Shown here piece by piece: positions 25,186 to 34,843 of a stretch of 64,000 nt of DNA. Numbering within the stretch: the stretch's first letter is position 1; each line of letters starts with the position of its first letter. A program made the translations under genes and the position numbers. The notes under the pieces were generated by a model that was not told where the DNA came from, searched no databases, and saw only the letters and a program-made list of their open reading frames with translations. Where the stretch lies: the NCBI GenBank assembly GCA_947303185.1, contig CAMYXF010000001.1, positions 124,001 to 188,000 of the forward strand, read 5' to 3'. Source of the stretch: an uncultured Clostridia bacterium. GTDB lineage: Bacteria; Bacillota; Clostridia; Saccharofermentanales; Saccharofermentanaceae.

Positions 25186-26475
25186 TTATTGGGGTGCCGG
25201 GATGCCGAAGTCCTTATCGCCGTCCCTGGAAAGGAACGTCATCGGCGGAAGCTCTACAACGCTGCCGTCTGCTGAAGATACGGCCTTCATGAAGAAAGTC
25301 ATCTCAGGATGAGGACAGTCGTTAACGGGATTCATTTCCTCATCGTAAAGTTCTGAAACGACAACCGGTGCCATATAGCCGTCAGGCATGAGTACGTTCA
25401 ATGTATCGCCCTTGAAGAGCTTGTTCTTCTGGGTGACTTTGTTAAGACCTGTAGTACTGTCGAATGAATCAGTAACACCGACAACAAACGCAGGCTTGTT
25501 ATAAGACTTGTCGGGATCTATCTTTGCATCATCACATGGAGCATCGAAAAAGAAACCCGTATCGTAATCTCTGTGGACAACCTTATCGAGTATATCTTTC
25601 CAGTGCGAATCGAGCTTGTAGTTATCAGGATCCTTGCAGCAGAGATCAACAGCTTCCCTGTAGACCTTCGTAACTGCCGCGGCATAGTAAGCGCCCTTGA
25701 TTCTTCCTTCGATCTTGAAGGAATTGATTCCTGCTTCAAGAAGCTCAGGCACGTGATCGATCATGCAGATATCACGGCTTCCGAAGATATAAGTTCCTCT
25801 CTGATCCTCTTCTACCGGAAGCGGCTTATCGGGACGCTTTTCTTCGACAACGTAGTAACCCCATCTGCAGGGCTGCGCGCATGCGCCGCCGTTGGATCTT
25901 CTGCCCGTGAAATAGTTAGACAAAAGACATCTGCCTGAATATGAGACACACATCGCGCCATGGATGAAGCATTCAAGCTCAACATCTAACGGGATCGATT
26001 TACGGATCTTCTTTATCTGTTCAAGTGATACTTCACGCGCGAGAACGATTCTCTTTGCACCCTGTGAAGCCCAGAAATTGCATGCTGCGCTGTTTGTTAC
26101 GCTTGCCTGTGTTGAGATGTGGATCTCAAGGTCTGGACAAAGCGTGCGTGCCATCGTAAATACACCTGGATCAGAAATTAGGACAGCATCAGCGCCGCTC
26201 TCTTTTCCGACGAACTTTATGGCATGTTCAAGTCCTGAAAGCTCTTCTTCAGTGGGCATGACGTTAAGCGTTACATAGCACTTTACACCGTGGTCGTGAG
26301 CGTAGGCAATTCCTGCCTTCATCTCTTCTTCGTTGAAGTTATCGCTGAATGCACGAAGGCCATAGCTCGTACCGGAGAGATAGACAGCATCAGCACCGTA
26401 TGCAACTGCTGCGCGGAGTTTCTCGGGATTGCCTGCCGGGCTTAAGATCTCAAAACGTGAACGGTCGTAACCCAT
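25186..26475 (-). CDS. U32-family protein, TrhP-like tRNA uridine hydroxylation protein
   Basis: A 429-residue TIM-barrel protein of the U32 peptidase family. ILSPAGNPEKLRAAVAYGADAVYL is the N-terminal signature, and ECFIHGAMCVSYSGRCLLSNYF followed by GACAQPCRW supplies the cysteines that in TrhP/RlhA hold a [4Fe-4S] cluster. The family is named for a collagenase, but characterised relatives use prephenate to make 5-hydroxyuridine in tRNA (TrhP) or hydroxycytidine in 23S rRNA (RlhA). Length and cysteines fit TrhP. It follows mltG by 28 bp; the same-strand cluster typA-mltG-U32 is probably cotranscribed. Confidence 0.85.
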   Translation of the reverse strand: MGYDRSRFEILSPAGNPEKLRAAVAYGADAVYLSGTSYGLRAFSDNFNEEEMKAGIAYAHDHGVKCYVTLNVMPTEEELSGLEHAIKFVGKESGADAVLISDPGVFTMARTLCPDLEIHISTQASVTNSAACNFWASQGAKRIVLAREVSLEQIKKIRKSIPLDVELECFIHGAMCVSYSGRCLLSNYFTGRRSNGGACAQPCRWGYYVVEEKRPDKPLPVEEDQRGTYIFGSRDICMIDHVPELLEAGINSFKIEGRIKGAYYAAAVTKVYREAVDLCCKDPDNYKLDSHWKDILDKVVHRDYDTGFFFDAPCDDAKIDPDKSYNKPAFVVGVTDSFDSTTGLNKVTQKNKLFKGDTLNVLMPDGYMAPVVVSELYDEEMNPVNDCPHPEMTFFMKAVSSADGSVVELPPMTFLSRDGDKDFGIPAPQ

Positions 26476-26503
26476 ATTACTTCCTTTTCGAAAATGCCAA
26501 ATG

Positions 26504-27709
26504 TTAAGTATCGGGCAAGATAACCAGACCGCTTGTCTCTGTGGTCTCTTCTGTCTCAGAAGTCTCTGTCTCTTCTTCTCTTACCCAGTTATCTCTGTAC
26601 TTCTCAACGTTGTCCTCATGCTGTGAGAGCGTTGTAGCGAAAGCCGTGCCGCCGTCAATACCGGTAGCGCAGAAATACATATAGTTGCAGTTCGGCTCGG
26701 GATAAAGAGCTGCAGAGATCGCATCGATACCGGGCATGCAGATAGGTCCCGGCGGAAGTCCCGGATGCGTGTATGTGTTATAAGGACTGTTGATGCTGAG
26801 CTCGGCATCCGTATGAAGGATGGAAGGCTTGCCGCCGTTCATCTCAACAAGATAATTGATGGTTGCGGAAGATCCGAGGAACCTCATATCCTCATCGTCA
26901 GAATCAAGACGGTTATGGAATACAGCAGAGATGAGCATCATGTCTGAAGCCCTACCTGTCTCCATCTGGATAACGGAAGCAAGAGTGATGATCTCATCCA
27001 TGGAATAACCGAGTCTCTCGGCTCTTACGTAGTACTCGTCGTAAAGCTTGCTCTGCGTATTGTTAAGGAATCTTCTGATGATGGATTCCGGACTTGCGTT
27101 AACGTCGAAATAGTAAGTATCGGGATAGAGGTATCCGGAAAGGATATAGTCTCTTCCCTCTTTGATCTCGATCTGTGATACGAATTCATAATCCGTGAAA
27201 AGGTTAGGCGAATTCATGCACTTGTCGAACTCTGCGTCGTCGAAGTTAAGTCCGGCCTCATGCAGGATCTTCTTTACGTCGTAATATGTCGAACCTTCAG
27301 GGATCGTGACCTTAACTGCGGCAGGCTCAAGAGTTAAGAAATACATGAGCTCGTCATAGGAGAAGCCTTTTAACAGGTAGTGCGTACCTGCTACGTATGC
27401 TCCGTCAAAGCCGTTCAGTTTGCTTATGATCGAGAACAGGAACTTATTCGTGATAAGTCCCTGGTCGTATAATTTATCCGCAATATCGGAAGTTGAATCA
27501 CCGCTCTTGATTACGACACATATGGCGCCTTCAGTCTCCTGGGTGATCTTGTACTTGCCTGCCTCAATATCTGTCTTGAGGGCATTAAATCTCTTATCCT
27601 GTGAGATGACATAGTTATAGCCGACGTATACGCCGCCTACAGCGAATCCGAATAACAGGAGGATAACGATCAATATACGGAGAGCGACCCTTACCTTGCC
27701 GGATAACAT
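26504..27709 (-). CDS. mltG: Endolytic peptidoglycan transglycosylase MltG
   Basis: A 401-residue enzyme that cuts nascent glycan strands and so sets their length. One N-terminal membrane helix (about 9-32) anchors it. A LysM-like region covers GAICVVIKSGDSTSDIADKLYDQGLI. The YceG catalytic domain has YLYPDTYYF, ITLASVIQMETG with the catalytic Glu, and SPYNTYTHPGLPPGPICMPG. The C-terminal tail is Glu/Thr-rich, which is unusual but low complexity. It lies 33 bp after typA. Confidence 0.95.
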   Translation of the reverse strand: MLSGKVRVALRILIVILLLFGFAVGGVYVGYNYVISQDKRFNALKTDIEAGKYKITQETEGAICVVIKSGDSTSDIADKLYDQGLITNKFLFSIISKLNGFDGAYVAGTHYLLKGFSYDELMYFLTLEPAAVKVTIPEGSTYYDVKKILHEAGLNFDDAEFDKCMNSPNLFTDYEFVSQIEIKEGRDYILSGYLYPDTYYFDVNASPESIIRRFLNNTQSKLYDEYYVRAERLGYSMDEIITLASVIQMETGRASDMMLISAVFHNRLDSDDEDMRFLGSSATINYLVEMNGGKPSILHTDAELSINSPYNTYTHPGLPPGPICMPGIDAISAALYPEPNCNYMYFCATGIDGGTAFATTLSQHEDNVEKYRDNWVREEETETSETEETTETSGLVILPDT

Positions 27710-27742
27710 CAGTAAAAATTCACCCCCGATATAGATTTAAGA

Positions 27743-29593
27743 TCAAACGTCCTTCTTTGCCTTTGCAACAGTCTTGGCACGCAGATCGTTATTAAGTATC
27801 TTCTTGCGAAGTCTGATGCTCTGAGGAGTTACTTCACAAAGCTCATCATCTTCAACAAATTCCAGGCACTGCTCAAGGGAGAATGTAAGGGGCGGTGTAA
27901 GACGCATTGCGTCATCCGCTCCTGCAGAACGCATGTTGGTTACATGCTTCTTTTTGCAGACATTAACGGTAATATCATCAGGCTTAGGGTTGATACCTAC
28001 GATCATGCCTTCATATACCGGTGTGCCTGCTCCGATGAAGAGTGCACCTCTGTCCTGGGCATTGTACAATCCGTAGGTTACAGCCGTTCCGGTCTCGAAT
28101 GCTACGAGCACTCCCTGACCTCTCGTCTCAATGTCACCTGCGAAGGGTTCAAAGCCCGAGATAACGGAGTTCATTATACCATTGCCCTTAGTGTCGGTCA
28201 AAAACTCGGTACGGTATCCGAGGAGTCCTCTGGAAGGGATCTTGAACTCAAGACGTGTATATCCCTTTGTAGGAGGAAGCATGTTGAGAAGCTCTCCCTT
28301 ACGCTTTCCGATCTTCTCCATAACAGGACCTACGAAGTCCTCAGGAACGTCGATTACGAGCTCTTCTACAGGTTCACAGAGAACGCCGTCGATCTCCTGC
28401 ATGATGACCTTCGGCTTACTTACCTGGAACTCATATCCTTCACGGCGCATTGTCTCGATGAGGACTGAGAGATGGAGCTCTCCTCTGCCCTTTACGATGA
28501 ATGCTTCTGTTGTATCTGTCTCTTCAACTCTCATGGAAACGTTTGTCTCGATTTCCTTGAAGAGTCTGTCTCTTAAGTGACGTGATGTAACGTACTTACC
28601 TTCCTGACCTGCGAAAGGGCTGTCGTTTACAGAGAATGTCATTGCGATTGTAGGCTCGTCGATCTTAACGAACGGGAGCGGCTCGGGTTCATTTGCATCG
28701 CAGAGAGTGTCACCGATGTTGATGTCAGCGATACCTGCAACGCATACAATCTCACCGATTGATGCGGAAGATACTTCCTCACGGCCGAGGTTGTGGAATC
28801 TCAAGAGCTTAACTACTCTTGCGTTTCTCTTGCCGTCTTCGCCGTATGTTACGAGAGCAACGTTCTCGCCCTGCTTGATAGTACCTCTCTCAACTCTTCC
28901 TACGCCGATTCTGCCGATGTAAGGGTCAGAGTCGATGTTGGATACGAGAAGCTGCATGGGACCCTCAGGATCGCCTACAGGGCAGGGTGTGTACTTAACT
29001 ACTGTATCGAGGAGGGGTGTGAAGTCGAGCTCCTTGCCTTCCTCATATTCCTTAAGATCAAGTGTGGCAACACATGTCTTACCGGATGTATATACAACGG
29101 GGAATTCGAGCTGCTCGTCATCTGCGCCGAGCTCAATGAAAAGATCGAGAACCATGTCTACGACTTCAAGAGGTCTTGCGTCGGGACGGTCGATCTTGTT
29201 GATGCATACGATAGGCTTAAGGCCGAGTCCGAGTGCCTTGTGAAGAACGAATCTTGTCTGCGGCATAGGACCGTCGAAAGCGTCAACTACGAGAAGAACG
29301 GAGTCAACCATCTTAAGAACACGCTCTACCTCACCGCCGAAGTCAGCGTGGCCGGGAGTGTCTACGACATTGATACGTGTACCCTTGTAATCGATAGCCG
29401 TATTCTTTGCAAGGATCGTGATACCTCTCTCACGCTCAAGGTCGTTAGAGTCCATAACCTGCTCTACGACAGCCTCATTTTCACGGTAAACGCCAGCCTG
29501 CTTAAGCATGGAGTCTACGATTGTTGTCTTTCCGTGGTCTACGTGGGCAATGATTGCGATGTTTCTCAAGTTCTCGATAGTTGTGACTGCCAT
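27743..29593 (-). CDS. typA: Ribosome-associated GTPase TypA/BipA
   Basis: A 616-residue translational GTPase of EF-G architecture. G motifs are [10 protein letters not shown] (G1), RERGITI (G2), [14 protein letters not shown] (G3) and [12 protein letters not shown] (G4). Domain II, domain III and the BipA-specific C-terminal domain follow to the normal length. It assists ribosome assembly and stress adaptation. The ATG at 29593 follows GGAG. A short AGATCA/TGATCT stem and T-run lie in the 128-bp gap behind der and may act as a weak terminator. Confidence 0.97.
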   Translation of the reverse strand: MAVTTIENLRNIAIIAHVDHGKTTIVDSMLKQAGVYRENEAVVEQVMDSNDLERERGITILAKNTAIDYKGTRINVVDTPGHADFGGEVERVLKMVDSVLLVVDAFDGPMPQTRFVLHKALGLGLKPIVCINKIDRPDARPLEVVDMVLDLFIELGADDEQLEFPVVYTSGKTCVATLDLKEYEEGKELDFTPLLDTVVKYTPCPVGDPEGPMQLLVSNIDSDPYIGRIGVGRVERGTIKQGENVALVTYGEDGKRNARVVKLLRFHNLGREEVSSASIGEIVCVAGIADINIGDTLCDANEPEPLPFVKIDEPTIAMTFSVNDSPFAGQEGKYVTSRHLRDRLFKEIETNVSMRVEETDTTEAFIVKGRGELHLSVLIETMRREGYEFQVSKPKVIMQEIDGVLCEPVEELVIDVPEDFVGPVMEKIGKRKGELLNMLPPTKGYTRLEFKIPSRGLLGYRTEFLTDTKGNGIMNSVISGFEPFAGDIETRGQGVLVAFETGTAVTYGLYNAQDRGALFIGAGTPVYEGMIVGINPKPDDITVNVCKKKHVTNMRSAGADDAMRLTPPLTFSLEQCLEFVEDDELCEVTPQSIRLRKKILNNDLRAKTVAKAKKDV

Positions 29594-29721
29594 AAAAATC
29601 TCCGTAAAAAAATAGATCAGTTGATCTTAAGTGCTGATACTTCTAATAATTATTAATTTAAACCGAGTAATATTTAACTACTGAACAGCCAATAATTGTG
29701 ACTGTGATATTTCACAAAATA

Positions 29722-31053
29722 TCAGGATTCTTCGCCACTCTTATTACGCAAAAGGAGACGGATTGGAACGCCTTCAAATCCGAAGTTTCTTCTGAGCTGG
29801 TTTTCGAGATAACGCTCATAGGAAAAATGCGACAATTCCTTGTCGTTGACGAAAAGCGCGAACGTGGGCGGCTGTACGGAAACCTGTGTTCCGTAATAGA
29901 TCTTGAGATGTCTTCCCTTGTCCTGCGGAGTAGGAACCTGGGTAACAGCCTCAGAGATCATCTTATTGAGAACGCTCGTTGTAAGACGCTTCTTTGAATT
30001 CTCATATACTGTCTTGATAAGTGCGAAAAGCTTATCTACACGCTGGCCTGTCTTGGCGGAGATAAACAATACGGGAGCGTAATCCATGAAAGGAAGGCGC
30101 TGCTTTACGATCTTTGTCATCTCTTCAAGAGTACCTGTCTGCTTATCGATAAGATCCCACTTGTTGATTACGATTACGGAAGCTTTGCCGTTATCGTGGG
30201 CGAGGCCTGCAATCCTTGCATCCTGCTCCGTAACGCCTGCTTCAGCATCAACGAGGATAACGCATACGTCAGCCCTGTCGATCGCTGCAAGGGCCCTTAC
30301 CATCGAATAACGCTCGATTACGTCCTCGATCTTGCCCTTCTTACGCATACCTGCCGTATCGACGATCGTAAATGAACCGTATTCATTCTCGATCAGGGAG
30401 TCTATAGTGTCTCTTGTTGTACCCGCAATGTCGGATACGATGCTTCTCTCGGCACCTGCAAGTCTGTTGGACAAAGAAGACTTGCCGGCATTAGGACGGC
30501 CGATAATGGCTACCCTGATGGTATCGTCCTTGCCTTCATTCTCGTCTGCCGGCGGGAATTTGGAAATGATCATGTCGAGCATCTCGCCCAGACCGAGCTT
30601 GTGTGCAGCGGAGATCGCGCATACGTCCTCGAGTCCGAGATTATAGAATTCATAGAATTCCGGAGGCTGCTCGCCTACATAGTCTGACTTATTAACGCAG
30701 ACAATGACGGGGCGGCCTGCTTTTCGAAGCATTACTGCAATCTCCTCATCGGCAGCGGTAAGTCCGCTCTTGAGGTCACACATAAATAAGATGACATCTG
30801 CCGTCTCGATCGCGATCTCAGCCTGAACGCGCATCTGCTGCAATATGATGTCATCTCCAGTATCGGGCTCAATACCGCCCGTATCGATCATTATGAATTC
30901 CCTGCCGCTCCAGGATGTCTCGGCATAGATACGGTCTCTCGTAACACCGGGCGTGTCATGAACTATGGAGATACGCTCTCCATAGATAGTGTTGAACAGT
31001 GAGGATTTGCCTACATTAGGTCTTCCCACTATTGCGACAACCGGTTTACTCAT
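29722..31053 (-). CDS. der: Double-domain GTPase Der (EngA)
   Basis: A 443-residue 50S-assembly GTPase with two tandem G domains. The first has GRPNVGKSSLFN, DTPG and NKSD; the second has GRPNAGKSSLSN, DTAG and NKWD. A C-terminal KH-like domain ends with LRRNFGFEGVPIRLLLRNKSG, as is typical. It lies downstream of rpmF, from which it is separated by an intrinsic terminator. Confidence 0.98.
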   Translation of the reverse strand: MSKPVVAIVGRPNVGKSSLFNTIYGERISIVHDTPGVTRDRIYAETSWSGREFIMIDTGGIEPDTGDDIILQQMRVQAEIAIETADVILFMCDLKSGLTAADEEIAVMLRKAGRPVIVCVNKSDYVGEQPPEFYEFYNLGLEDVCAISAAHKLGLGEMLDMIISKFPPADENEGKDDTIRVAIIGRPNAGKSSLSNRLAGAERSIVSDIAGTTRDTIDSLIENEYGSFTIVDTAGMRKKGKIEDVIERYSMVRALAAIDRADVCVILVDAEAGVTEQDARIAGLAHDNGKASVIVINKWDLIDKQTGTLEEMTKIVKQRLPFMDYAPVLFISAKTGQRVDKLFALIKTVYENSKKRLTTSVLNKMISEAVTQVPTPQDKGRHLKIYYGTQVSVQPPTFALFVNDKELSHFSYERYLENQLRRNFGFEGVPIRLLLRNKSGEES

Positions 31054-31075
31054 GCCGTATTTTCCTTCCTTTGCA

Positions 31076-31112
31076 ATAAAAGAGGCAGTGCCTTTATTCC
31101 AAACACCGCCTC
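31076..31112 (-). terminator. Terminator between rpmF and der
   Basis: GAGGCAGTG (31082-31090) pairs with CACCGCCTC (31104-31112) apart from one mismatch, followed on the minus strand by TTTTATT. It ends the transcript of the ribosomal protein gene. Confidence 0.8.
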
Positions 31113-31137
31113 GTTAACTAAATACTTCTTATTTATC

Positions 31138-31323
31138 TCAGATCTCTTCGTCGACTTTGATAACCTGTTTTCCGTCCAGGTAACCGCAGTTCTTGCAGAC
31201 CGTGCGGCGAAGCATCTTAGCATGACACTGGGGACATTCAACGAGACCCGGCATGTTAAGTTTCCATGCGCTTCTGTGACGAGCTGTCCTTGCCTTCGAC
31301 CATTTACGCTTCGGATGTGCCAT
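31138..31323 (-). CDS. rpmF: 50S ribosomal protein L32 (zinc-ribbon form)
   Basis: A 61-residue basic protein beginning AHPKRKWSKARTARHRSAWK after the initiator Met. Two cysteine pairs (CPQC and CKNC) form the zinc ribbon, so this is the zinc-dependent form. It lies downstream of the DUF1934 gene on the same strand by 44 bp and its transcript ends in a strong terminator. Confidence 0.98.
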   Translation of the reverse strand: MAHPKRKWSKARTARHRSAWKLNMPGLVECPQCHAKMLRRTVCKNCGYLDGKQVIKVDEEI

Positions 31324-31367
31324 TCATCTTCACCTCTTTCTTTTCACAAATGCTTGAAGATAATACC

Positions 31368-31799
31368 TTATATTTCTTCGTTTTGCAAGAGCCTTTTTAT
31401 CGAAAAGATATTCCTTATCGGTTCACCGCTGTCAGGATCGAGCGTATAACTGATCTCAGCGCCGTCAATCAGGCCCCCCGGAAAGTTAATATATTCGGTA
31501 TCGATCTCTACGTCAATAGGCCCGAAAGACGTGAGCATTGAGCTCTTTGTCCTGTTCCCGACCTCGAAAACCATTCTGGACGTAACGTCCCCATTTCTGA
31601 TGACGATCGCCTTGGATTCTTCTTTTATTAAAGTTAAAACAAAATGAGTTTCTTTTTCATTCTCATTATGTTTTTCGGTCCAGTTATAAACAGTTCTTGT
31701 TCCTTCCTTGGAAACAAGGCCCATTGTCTTAAGGGGCTCGCCGTATAATCCCGTCTTGATCTCAAACAGGCACTTTTCTTCATTACTTGCATTATCCAT
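31368..31799 (-). CDS. DUF1934 family beta-barrel protein
   Basis: A 143-residue protein of the DUF1934 family, predicted to form a calycin-like beta barrel of about eight strands. Family members share the pattern seen here: an N-terminal strand with GLY(G), a central SKTR/NRTKSS-like stretch and a C-terminal GGLIDGAEISYTLDPDSGEPI region. Function unknown. Its ATG shares one base with the stop of murI (TGATG), so the two are translationally coupled, which may hint at a cell-envelope role. Confidence 0.75.
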   Translation of the reverse strand: MDNASNEEKCLFEIKTGLYGEPLKTMGLVSKEGTRTVYNWTEKHNENEKETHFVLTLIKEESKAIVIRNGDVTSRMVFEVGNRTKSSMLTSFGPIDVEIDTEYINFPGGLIDGAEISYTLDPDSGEPIRNIFSIKRLLQNEEI

Positions 31800-32638
31800 C
31801 AGACGGTCACCTCATATTTATCAGTAGAAAAATGTTTTGTTCCTGAAGGCAGGCCTTCACCTAAGAAAGGCGCTGCAACCTGCTCAAAGAGCTCAGGCTC
31901 GTCACTTGTATAAAATTCCCTTACGGGATTGCTGTTGCCTTCAGAAGTTATATCCTCACGGTTTAAGAGCTCCTTTACGACCTGCGCCGTAGCTTCTCCC
32001 GTGTTTACGAGGACAACATCGTCGCCCATTACTTCTTTAATAACTTTAGTAAGCAGAGGATAGTGCGTGCACGCCATAACGAGCGTATCAACACCTGCTT
32101 CCTTTAATGGCTTTAAGTATTCTTCAGCCGTAAGCCTCGTGACTTCAGTATCCCACCAGCCTTCTTCGGCAAGTGATACGAACAAGGGGCACGCCTGCTG
32201 GAAGATCTCGATATCTTTCATGCCAAGCTCTTCTGCCCTTCTCTCAACCGCATCTTTATATACGCCTGTGGATACTGTTCCTTTTGTGGCGATAATGCCT
32301 ATCTTGCCGTTCTTTGTGGATCTGCAGGCCACGTTGGCACCCGGTGTAACCACTTCTACGACCGGCACATTGGCTCTCTTCTTCAGTTCTTCATAAGCGT
32401 AAGCGCTCGCGGTATTGCATGCGATTACGATCATCTTGACGTCCTTGGTCTCAAGGAACTTAAGATTTTGAAGCGAGTAACGGATTACGGTGCTTCTGGA
32501 CTTGGTTCCGTAAGGAGTCCTTGAATTGTCACCGAAATAGATAGTGCTCTCTCCGGGCACTGCTTTCCATATCTCTCTGAGAACCGTAAGTCCTCCGATA
32601 CCTGAATCGAAAACTCCGATCGGTCTGTTATCAGTCAT
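31799..32638 (-). CDS. murI: Glutamate racemase
   Basis: A 279-residue cofactor-independent racemase that makes D-glutamate for peptidoglycan. The two catalytic cysteines are in IVIACNTASAYAYEEL and LVMACTHYPLL, and the N-terminal FDSGIGGLTVLREI is canonical. Length is normal. It lies 15 bp behind the pseudouridine-synthase gene. Confidence 0.97.
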   Translation of the reverse strand: MTDNRPIGVFDSGIGGLTVLREIWKAVPGESTIYFGDNSRTPYGTKSRSTVIRYSLQNLKFLETKDVKMIVIACNTASAYAYEELKKRANVPVVEVVTPGANVACRSTKNGKIGIIATKGTVSTGVYKDAVERRAEELGMKDIEIFQQACPLFVSLAEEGWWDTEVTRLTAEEYLKPLKEAGVDTLVMACTHYPLLTKVIKEVMGDDVVLVNTGEATAQVVKELLNREDITSEGNSNPVREFYTSDEPELFEQVAAPFLGEGLPSGTKHFSTDKYEVTV

Positions 32639-32653
32639 TTATTGATTCTCCCC

Positions 32654-33637
32654 TTATTTAAGGCGGACATTGTAATCTGGTCCTATTTTAAAGGTTTTGC
32701 CAGACACGTCAATGTGCATGTTGTTTTTGGGGACCCTGCCGAACATGATCTGGCAGCTGAACAGCTGCTGGTATCTTACCTTCTTGCCGTCCTTGGTCTC
32801 AAAGTGCATATTGACCTTGTTTCTGCCATAATTTCCGTCACCCAAAACAGGATGTCCCAGATGGGCGAACTGCGCCCTGATCTGATGGGTCCTGCCCGTA
32901 ACGAGCTCTAATTCAAGATCCGATACGCTCTCGCCGTCAGGTCCGACATCTTCGAATGTCTTGAGGATCCTGTACTTCGTCGCAATATCAAGGTCTCCGG
33001 GCTGCTTTTCGTCGTGAATGTAAACTTTGCCCTGTTTTGTCTTTTCGAGATAGCCCTTAACTTCCTTATAGATCGTACCATCCTCGCCTACTGCAGGCTC
33101 TCCGACAGAAGGTTCGCCGAGCACGAGCGCGCGGTATCTCTTAACAACGAGGTTATTCTTAAAAAGTTCCACGCAGTCAGCCAGAGCCTGCTTATTCTTG
33201 GCGATAAGTACGAGACCTCCCGTATTCATGTCGATCCTGTGGCAGAGCTCTGCTTCCTTGAATTTGGTGGTATTACGGATCTGGTCGATGAGAGTGTCTT
33301 CGATGTCGCTCTTTCCCGAATGTACGGCGATTCCCTGTGATTTGTTGACGATGAGAAGTCCTTTTGTCTCAGCTACTATCTCAAACATCTTCTCCTGGGT
33401 TTTGGCCTTCGGAGCGGCCTTAGAAGCGCCGTCGAAAAGATCATCCGGCAGCCATATCTCTACGACATTGCCTTCTTTTACTGCGATGTCTTTGTTGACC
33501 TTTTTGCCGTCGATCCTGATGTCACGGCGCTTGAGCGCATGGAACAGATCCGCAGATTTAAGCTGGGGATATGCCTCCTGGCACGCCTTTACGACATGAA
33601 GTCCGTCCTGGACTCTTGTTACTTTAAAATCACGCAT
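32654..33637 (-). CDS. RluA-family pseudouridine synthase with N-terminal S4 domain
   Basis: A 327-residue enzyme that isomerises uridine in large-subunit rRNA. The N-terminal S4-like RNA-binding part is about residues 1-75, and the catalytic Asp is in ELCHRIDMNTGGLVLIAKN. LVTGRTHQIRAQFAHLGHPVLGD is the RluA C-terminal signature. RluC/RluD-like, but the target position cannot be set. Its 5' end overlaps the CPBP protease gene by 8 bp. Confidence 0.93.
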   Translation of the reverse strand: MRDFKVTRVQDGLHVVKACQEAYPQLKSADLFHALKRRDIRIDGKKVNKDIAVKEGNVVEIWLPDDLFDGASKAAPKAKTQEKMFEIVAETKGLLIVNKSQGIAVHSGKSDIEDTLIDQIRNTTKFKEAELCHRIDMNTGGLVLIAKNKQALADCVELFKNNLVVKRYRALVLGEPSVGEPAVGEDGTIYKEVKGYLEKTKQGKVYIHDEKQPGDLDIATKYRILKTFEDVGPDGESVSDLELELVTGRTHQIRAQFAHLGHPVLGDGNYGRNKVNMHFETKDGKKVRYQQLFSCQIMFGRVPKNNMHIDVSGKTFKIGPDYNVRLK

Positions 33638-34778
33638 TTACTGCCTCTTCCGGTTTATTCTTCTTTTCTTTATATTCCTTGGCGAAAATGAACAGGCAGA
33701 AGACTACAAGATCGATAACGAGGATCTCCAGAAGCTGCATCCACGTTACTGTCTGGTCCTGAAGGACATCTGCCGACAAAGCGCCTGATAGAATCGGAAC
33801 AAGATTATTATTCAGGAAGTGCATAGCAACGCAGATCCAGATATTGTTGGTCTTAAGATAAACGAATCCGAAGAAAATTCCAATTGAAACACATGTGATA
33901 ATCTGTCCTACGATCATCTGCGGAACTGAATCCTCGGTATAGAACATCGTATCGACAGGAAGATGCCACAGACCCCATACAACGCCCAGAAGGATAACGC
34001 CCAATTTCATTCCGAATTTCTTCTGCATTATAGGCTGGAGGAAATATCTCCATCCGTATTCCTCGCCGAAGAAAGCAACTATCGTCATAAGATAATTAAA
34101 CGGAAGGCTTACAATGCTGGCATAGAACAGAGGCTGTTTAAACAGCTGGGCATACTCTGTAAAGAACTCAGATAAGTTGTTATTTGCGACACCCTCAATG
34201 ATGACGGGCAAGAATACTCTCAGAATATAAAGAGCAACATAAAGCAGCGCGAGCAATATGCCCTTGCGCTCGTTGTTCCTTGAAAGGCCTGCAAACTTAC
34301 GTCTCTCCCTGCCGGCTACGAAATATCCGATCCACATAAGGACAGAAGCAATAATGAGAATATACTGTCCGGCAATTAAATACAGCGTAGAAAGATTGAT
34401 CGTTGTCTGGCTTCCCGTGAGATCTGCAGTATCACTTGTTAAACCCAGATAAGGTGCAAGATCAAAGACCTCATCCGGTCCGAAAGGATTTGCAAAAACA
34501 CTAAGCAATCCCAAAACGAGTTGGATCACATAGTTGATGACTATAACCGTCATGAAAAACTTCGGAACACGTTTCTCTCCTTTGTAAAACAAAAGGAATC
34601 CCAAAGCTACACCCGCTGCGGGTGCACACATCTGGGCATCTACTATCTGTGTAAGATCATAACCGTGCTGCTTTCCGATATACATAGGGATCATCATGAG
34701 ATATGAGATTCCGTATGCGATCGCGATAAATACTAACAGCCGTTTCTTATTTAACGATTTATCCCCTAAAGATTCCAT
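33630..34778 (-). CDS. CPBP-family intramembrane metalloprotease
   Basis: A 382-residue membrane protein with about eight helices. The Abi/CPBP motifs are FGEEYGWRYFLQPIM (EExxxR) and GVVWGLWHLPVDTMFY (the HxxxF/Y motif), and a third helix near the C-terminus carries AMHFLNNNLVP. These residues coordinate the catalytic metal in Rce1-like proteases. Substrate unknown; relatives process prenylated proteins or confer self-immunity to bacteriocins, and no bacteriocin gene is visible nearby. It overlaps the downstream pseudouridine-synthase gene by 8 bp. Confidence 0.9.
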   Translation of the reverse strand: MESLGDKSLNKKRLLVFIAIAYGISYLMMIPMYIGKQHGYDLTQIVDAQMCAPAAGVALGFLLFYKGEKRVPKFFMTVIVINYVIQLVLGLLSVFANPFGPDEVFDLAPYLGLTSDTADLTGSQTTINLSTLYLIAGQYILIIASVLMWIGYFVAGRERRKFAGLSRNNERKGILLALLYVALYILRVFLPVIIEGVANNNLSEFFTEYAQLFKQPLFYASIVSLPFNYLMTIVAFFGEEYGWRYFLQPIMQKKFGMKLGVILLGVVWGLWHLPVDTMFYTEDSVPQMIVGQIITCVSIGIFFGFVYLKTNNIWICVAMHFLNNNLVPILSGALSADVLQDQTVTWMQLLEILVIDLVVFCLFIFAKEYKEKKNKPEEAVNA

Positions 34779-34843
34779 AATATTCTCCCCATATGCAATA
34801 TCATAGTTGCAAGATATTTTACCACAAAGGAGAACTGCAGACT

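Noticed and set aside
28793..29656. A 287-codon open frame on the plus strand opposite typA
   Set aside because: It is wholly antisense to a conserved GTPase, has no ribosome-binding site or known family and results from codon bias in typA.
33630..34778. CPBP protease as immunity protein of a bacteriocin system
   Set aside because: No precursor peptide, modification enzyme or exporter gene in the neighbourhood.
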